Shown: piece by piece, positions 63,086 through 64,000 of the stretch
Position numbering within the stretch: the first letter of the stretch is position 1
How the letters are laid out: every line of letters starts with the position of its first letter
NCBI RefSeq assembly: GCF_029968095.1
Contig: NZ_JASCIR010000003.1
Location: forward strand, 124,001-188,000
DNA: 64,000 bases
Reading direction: 5' to 3'
Source of the DNA: Streptomyces solicavernae
Lineage (GTDB): Bacteria > Actinomycetota > Actinomycetes > Streptomycetales > Streptomycetaceae
The notes under the pieces: model-generated
Told to the model about the DNA's origin: nothing
What the model saw: only the letters and a program-made list of their open reading frames with translations
Database searches by the model: none
Translations under genes and position numbers: made by a program

Positions 63086-63982
63086 TCAGCGGGTCGCGGC
63101 CCTCGCGAGGTGGTCGAGCGTGGCCGCCACCGCCGGAACCTGCTCCAGGTCGGGCAGGGTGAGCGCGACGATCTCGCGGCGCACGGCGGGCTCCACCGCG
63201 ACCGCGCGCGCCCCCTTGGGGCGTACGGACTCCAGCGCGAGCTCCGGCAGTACGGCGACGCCGAGACCCGCGCCCACCAGGCTGATCACCGCCGGGTAGT
63301 CGTCGGTCGCGAAGTCGATGCGCGGGGTGAAGCCGGCGCCCTCGCAGACCTCCACCAGCTGGCGGCGACAGCGCGGGCAGCCCGCGATCCAGGGCTCGTC
63401 GGCGAGCTCGGCGATCGCGACGGAGGCGGAGCGGGCGAGGCGGTGGCGCTCGGGGACCAGGCCGACGAGCCGGTCGGCGAGCAGCGGCCGGACGACCAGG
63501 TCGCTCCAGTCCTCCGCGGCGTGCGCGCCGTCGTACCGGAAGGCGAGCGCCACGTCGCAGTCGCCCTCGCGGAGCATCTCGACCGAGCGGGGCGGTTCGG
63601 CGTCGACGAGGGAGACGCGGGTGCCGGGGTGGGCGGCGCGGAGGGCGGCGAGCGCGGTCGGCACGAGCGCGGAGCTGCCGCTGGGGAAGGAGACGAGGCG
63701 GACGCGGCCGGCCCGCAGACCGGCGATCGCGGCGACCTCCTCCTCGGCGGCGGTGAGTCCGGCGAGGATGCCCGAGGCGTGCCTGACCAGGGCTTCTCCG
63801 GCCTGCGTGAGCCGCATCTCGCGGCCCGTACGGATCAGCAGCGGGGTGCCCGTGGACTGTTCGAGGGCCTTCATCTGCTGGCTCACGGCGGGCTGGGTGC
63901 AGCCGAGTTCGCGGGCCGCCGCGGAGAAGGAACCGGTGGCGGCCACGGCGCGGAGCACGCGGAGATGACGGGCCTCGATCAT
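63086..63982 (-). CDS. LysR-family transcriptional regulator
   Basis: 298 residues. The N-terminal winged helix-turn-helix is HLRVLRAVAATGSFSAAARELGCTQPAVSQQMKALE (about 5-42). The rest is the effector-binding domain with landmarks RVRLVSFPSGSSALVPTALA and WIAGCPRCRRQLVEV. The CPRC pair in the effector domain could be redox active, though this is a guess. The ATG at 63982 is taken as start; a GTG at the window edge (64000) is a possible alternative. Targets are not predictable and no divergent partner lies inside the window. Confidence 0.92.
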   Translation of the reverse strand: MIEARHLRVLRAVAATGSFSAAARELGCTQPAVSQQMKALEQSTGTPLLIRTGREMRLTQAGEALVRHASGILAGLTAAEEEVAAIAGLRAGRVRLVSFPSGSSALVPTALAALRAAHPGTRVSLVDAEPPRSVEMLREGDCDVALAFRYDGAHAAEDWSDLVVRPLLADRLVGLVPERHRLARSASVAIAELADEPWIAGCPRCRRQLVEVCEGAGFTPRIDFATDDYPAVISLVGAGLGVAVLPELALESVRPKGARAVAVEPAVRREIVALTLPDLEQVPAVAATLDHLARAATR

Positions 63983-64000
63983 GCGTAGAGCATAAGCCAC

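Overview
The window is chromosomal DNA of a Streptomyces species. Base composition is very GC-rich, third codon positions are almost all G or C, GTG and TTG starts are frequent, and bldM and whiD are present. From memory, gene content and order match the block of the S. coelicolor chromosome from whiD to sucCD, read in the opposite direction. I recognised no tRNA, rRNA, CRISPR array, integrase or transposase. The annotation rests on reading the sequence by eye.

Layout. 1-6.8 kb: the end of a membrane-anchored sigma-factor-like gene, sucCD, a block of minisatellites, and two secreted low-complexity proteins. 7.0-16.1 kb: a divergent cluster made of a MoxR-type AAA ATPase, a DUF5682 protein and a VWA protein on the minus strand, and a SWIM zinc-finger protein and a DUF5691 protein on the plus strand. 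The shared promoter region carries two inverted copies of the RecA-NDp (PafBC-type) DNA-damage promoter motif. 16.2-25.8 kb: icmB, a lipase, an M23 peptidase, the helicase gene pcrA with its own RecA-NDp motif, an NlpC/P60 hydrolase behind a c-di-AMP riboswitch, a small membrane protein and a second NlpC/P60 hydrolase. 25.8-35.2 kb: two regulatory PspC-domain modules (a histidine kinase/response regulator pair and a LiaF-like protein), DoxX, a Cys-motif membrane protein, a class II aldolase and a secreted FG-GAP protein. 35.4-42.3 kb: guaA, a probable Phe/Tyr attenuator peptide, chorismate mutase, a 0.9 kb region of terminators with a Crp-like site, a GMC oxidoreductase and an aldehyde dehydrogenase. 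42.4-52.4 kb: five tandem genes of membrane Ser/Thr kinase architecture, one of them a clear pseudokinase. 52.5-60.5 kb: a serine hydrolase, a GNAT enzyme, glpD, a nucleotide-sugar dehydrogenase that lacks its catalytic Cys, guaB3 and guaB. 60.7-64 kb: the ECF sigma factor gene shbA, bldM, whiD and a LysR regulator.

Connections. Three themes recur. The first is cell-envelope maintenance and sensing: M23 and NlpC/P60 hydrolases, PspC modules, membrane kinases and c-di-AMP control. The second is purine synthesis: guaA, guaB and guaB3. The third is developmental control: shbA, bldM from an exact sigma-BldN-type promoter, and whiD. A separate theme is DNA damage, because pcrA and the MoxR/VWA/SWIM cluster share promoter architecture. 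Tandem repeats sit immediately downstream of many stop codons in this window, and at sucD and shbA they duplicate the end of the gene including its stop codon.
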